NCBI GenBank assembly: GCA_937950065.1
Contig: CALFEN010000183.1
Location: 1-9,119 of the forward strand
Origin: an uncultured bacterium
GTDB taxonomy: Bacteria > Patescibacteria > JAEDAM01 > Absconditabacterales > Absconditicoccaceae
Direction of reading: 5' to 3'
DNA length: 9,119 bases
Position 1 is the first letter of the stretch. Each line of letters begins with the position of its first letter. Position numbers and translations under genes: made by a program. Below, piece by piece: positions 7,795-9,119 of the stretch. Under the pieces are notes generated by a model. It saw only the letters and a program-made list of their open reading frames with translations, did no database searches and was not told the DNA's origin.

Positions 7795-8520
7795 ATGAAA
7801 AAATTATTATTATTAATTCCAACTGTTGTATTTTTGACAGCATGTAACAACAATAATACTAGTAATACAAACATTCAACAACCTTCTCCATCTGTAAACT
7901 CCAGTAATCAAACTGAAGCAGAACAAATCACAGGGACAGAGGGAAATGGTATTTCAACAACCTGAAATGCAGACAGCATAGAATCTTGAGATTCTTTTAT
8001 TACGGATTGTTCCAAAGATGAAAACACTAAAATAAATAAAAATGTAATGATAAAATTGGCAGACATCAAAGACAGTAAGAAATACGCAGAAAAAAGGGAA
8101 GAAGCTATTGACCTTATCAATCAATGCTATACAGTGAAAGTACAAGAAGAATATGCTATTTCAGGGACAGAAAGTAGCACACAGGAAGGAATATTTACCA
8201 GAAAGATTATAGATACAGATCAAATTTTTGATAAACTGTTATTTTATCCAAATATGAATCTATATGATTATGAAAGTTTTATGTGAAATTGATGATTGAA
8301 GTATATCACTACAGACTCCAAAGAATCAATATTATCTTTTTACAAAGATATGCAAATAAACGGCTATAAAATAGTCGAATCAAAGGATTGACAAGATAAC
8401 AATAGTTTGACATGGAAAAGTGATAAATGATCCTCAAGTCTAACATTGAATATCATACCTCAAGAAGATTGAAAAAATATAATAGAATATTCTTTCAATC
8501 AATCTTTTGATATGAAATAG
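7795..8520 (+). CDS. Predicted lipoprotein, 241 aa
   Basis: A secreted, lipid-anchored protein of unknown role. Seen: a short type II signal peptide with Lys-Lys at 2-3, a Leu/Ile core and lipobox LTAC at 14-17, so C17 should be lipidated and N18 follows it. A low-complexity Asn/Ser/Thr linker runs to about residue 65. The folded part has two cysteines, C72 and C111, that could form a disulfide. The last 70 residues, with ITTDSKESILSFYKDMQINGY then alternating strands, resemble a small domain seen at the C-terminus of many bacterial lipoproteins (a Phe-Tyr helix followed by beta strands); I cannot name it. Eight UGA codons are read as Gly, including three within MGNGG (163-167). It ends at TAG, four bases before the end of the convergent 92-aa gene. 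Confidence 0.85.
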
Positions 8521-8524
8521 TAAT

Positions 8525-8803
8525 CTAATTTACTGTGGGAGTTCATCAGCTAGTATCCTGTTCTACTAAATATAATAAAACAGCCCAGATCTCTTCAGAA
8601 TGCTTGGATAAACAAATTTTTCTTGGTCTTTTATTTACATCGTTATCGAAAAAGCAAACATTTTGTCCATCATCTATAAGGACATACGAAAGATTTTTTG
8701 CTGCAATTTTTACATGAGTCTCTACTCATTTTACTCATTTGACTTCGGAAATTTCCATTCCCTCTAATCAACTTATTCAGATTGTATTGATTTTTGTTGT
8801 CAT
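8525..8803 (-). CDS. Hypothetical protein, 92 aa
   Basis: Unrecognised. ATG at 8801-8803 to TAG at 8525-8527, with six in-frame UGA glycines. There is no signal peptide or transmembrane segment. The N-terminus has a Gly/Val/Glu-rich stretch with a tandem VKG repeat (EVKGVKGVE) encoded by a direct repeat of nine bases. The middle (NLSYVLIDDGQNVCFFD) looks like paired beta strands, followed by a basic turn KRPRK and a helix (EEIWAVLLYLVEQ). Two cysteines are present. The 5' leader carries a perfect 13-bp inverted repeat, so expression is probably controlled there. It converges on the lipoprotein gene with only four bases between the stops. The small size, a basic patch and a likely operator would fit an autoregulated DNA-binding protein, but no helix-turn-helix is evident. 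Confidence 0.7.
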
Positions 8804-8808
8804 TTTTT

Positions 8809-8844
8809 ATATAATTTTATCAAATAAAAGCGATAAAATTATAT
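8809..8844 (-). promoter_or_regulatory. Perfect 13-bp inverted repeat in the leader of the 92-aa gene
   Basis: Arms ATATAATTTTATC (8809-8821) and GATAAAATTATAT (8832-8844) flank a 10-base loop, starting 5 bp before the start codon. It could be a DNA operator, as the right arm includes a TATAAT on the minus strand, or an mRNA hairpin hiding the start. A third copy of the half-site core (GATAAAAT) lies near 8882-8890. Confidence 0.55.
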
Positions 8845-8852
8845 GATTTTCG

Positions 8853-8870
8853 GGTTAATAAATGGTTAAT
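8853..8870. repeat. Direct repeat GGTTAAT, 11-bp period
   Basis: GGTTAAT at 8853-8859 recurs at 8864-8870. The period is about one helical turn, as expected for a protein bound on one DNA face, and it sits where a -35 region for the 92-aa gene might lie. No good -35 hexamer is visible there. Confidence 0.35.
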
Positions 8871-8907
8871 TTTATTTATTTTGATAAAATATTATTTTTT
8901 CTTACGT

Positions 8908-8940
8908 GAAAAGGAGCGGGAACAGACCCCACTCCTTTTC
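8908..8940 (-). other. Long RNA hairpin at the edge of the GC-rich block
   Basis: A 14-pair stem with a 5-base loop. Two positions (8917/8931 and 8921/8927) are mismatches if the plus strand is transcribed but G-U wobbles if the minus strand is, which points to minus-strand RNA. No T run follows the hairpin on either strand, so it is not a standard intrinsic terminator. It may be a 3'-UTR stabiliser, an atypical terminator or the end of a structured RNA. It lies about 50 bp beyond the TAG at 8991-8993. Confidence 0.55.
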
Positions 8941-8990
8941 GGTAAAAGTTGAAAAAATATATAGGCTAACGATGTTGTCCAAGGGGTAGA

Positions 8991-9119
8991 CTAGAGAACT
9001 CCGCTGCACGCCCCGTTAAAGATGGTCCCCGTCTTTCCCCCATAGACCACGAAAGCTCCCGTCAAATCACCGTCCCCGTCAACCTGATGGTCATCCGGGA
9101 AAAGGTCAAACGGAGTGCA
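8991..9119 (-). CDS. Possible 3' end of a GC-rich gene, 42 residues visible (uncertain)
   Basis: An open minus-strand frame enters from the right edge and ends at TAG (8991-8993). Its visible product is Gly/Asp/Thr-rich, containing VDGDGDLTG then hydrophobic strands and ending GACSGVL; the DGDGD stretch faintly recalls calcium-binding loops. The DNA is about 57% GC by my count, far above the rest, and none of its eight glycines uses UGA, although UGA is a major glycine codon elsewhere in the window. The antisense frame is also open (8970-9119 plus), as is a second minus frame with one UGA, so coding is not proven. A structured RNA gene, a transferred element or an assembly join are alternatives. 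Confidence 0.3.
   Translation of the reverse strand, partial: CTPFDLFPDDHQVDGDGDLTGAFVVYGGKTGTIFNGACSGVL

Noticed and set aside
8047..8286. Independent 79-aa plus-strand gene
   Set aside because: It is the middle of the lipoprotein frame, which starts at 7795 with a signal peptide and lipobox and continues through UGA to 8520.
8905..9119. RNase P RNA, tmRNA or SRP RNA
   Set aside because: A GGGGGAAAGACGGGG stretch on the minus strand loosely recalls the RNase P start, but the matching 3' conserved element is absent. The terminal hairpin loop is not a T-loop, there is no tag-peptide frame, and the SRP core motif is missing.
8970..9119. Plus-strand gene in the GC-rich block
   Set aside because: The frame is open, but it lacks an early start codon and sits opposite a more protein-like minus frame; GC-rich DNA yields open antisense frames easily.
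1..9119. CRISPR array, insertion sequence, tRNA genes
   Set aside because: No regularly spaced repeats, transposase motifs or cloverleaf-forming sequences were found on either strand.

Overview
The window comes from a bacterium that reads UGA as glycine (genetic code 25), as known in the candidate phyla Gracilibacteria (BD1-5) and Absconditabacteria (SR1); the sequence does not say which. Read with the standard code, nearly every gene breaks into pieces. Read with UGA as Gly, ten long frames become continuous, about 100 in-frame UGA codons fall mostly where glycine is expected, and every visible complete gene ends in TAA or TAG. The proof is in glycyl-tRNA synthetase and in the HD-GYP protein, where invariant motif glycines are UGA. 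The DNA is very AT-rich, all starts are ATG, and no start has a clear Shine-Dalgarno sequence.

Layout, left to right. Positions 1-363 (minus) hold the N-terminal part of a HAD-fold 5'-nucleotidase-like protein. It lies 10 bp behind a 504-aa membrane protein of unknown function (374-1888, minus). Next come a C39/papain-like cysteine peptidase-like protein (2035-2595, minus), glycyl-tRNA synthetase glyQS (2656-4074, minus), and a GAF plus HD-GYP protein, a probable cyclic-di-GMP phosphodiesterase with an extra block inside its HD domain (4168-6174, minus). A strong intrinsic terminator (6314-6343) closes a three-gene minus-strand operon of unrecognised small proteins (96, 217 and 64 aa; 7536 down to 6353), which has a near-perfect promoter at 7570-7597. 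Diverging from it is a 241-aa lipoprotein gene (7795-8520, plus). It converges on a 92-aa unknown gene (8525-8803, minus) whose leader carries a perfect 13-bp inverted repeat. From about 8905 to the right edge the base composition changes abruptly (about 57% GC over the last 129 bases). This part holds a long hairpin and the possible 3' end of another minus-strand frame that uses no UGA.

How the genes relate: most are housekeeping or signalling genes that look independently transcribed. GlyQS is functionally tied to the recoding, because it must charge the glycine tRNA that reads UGA (that tRNA is not in this window), and its own mRNA contains 17 UGA codons. The least explained parts are the three-gene operon, the HD-domain insert, the 504-aa membrane protein and the GC-rich right end.
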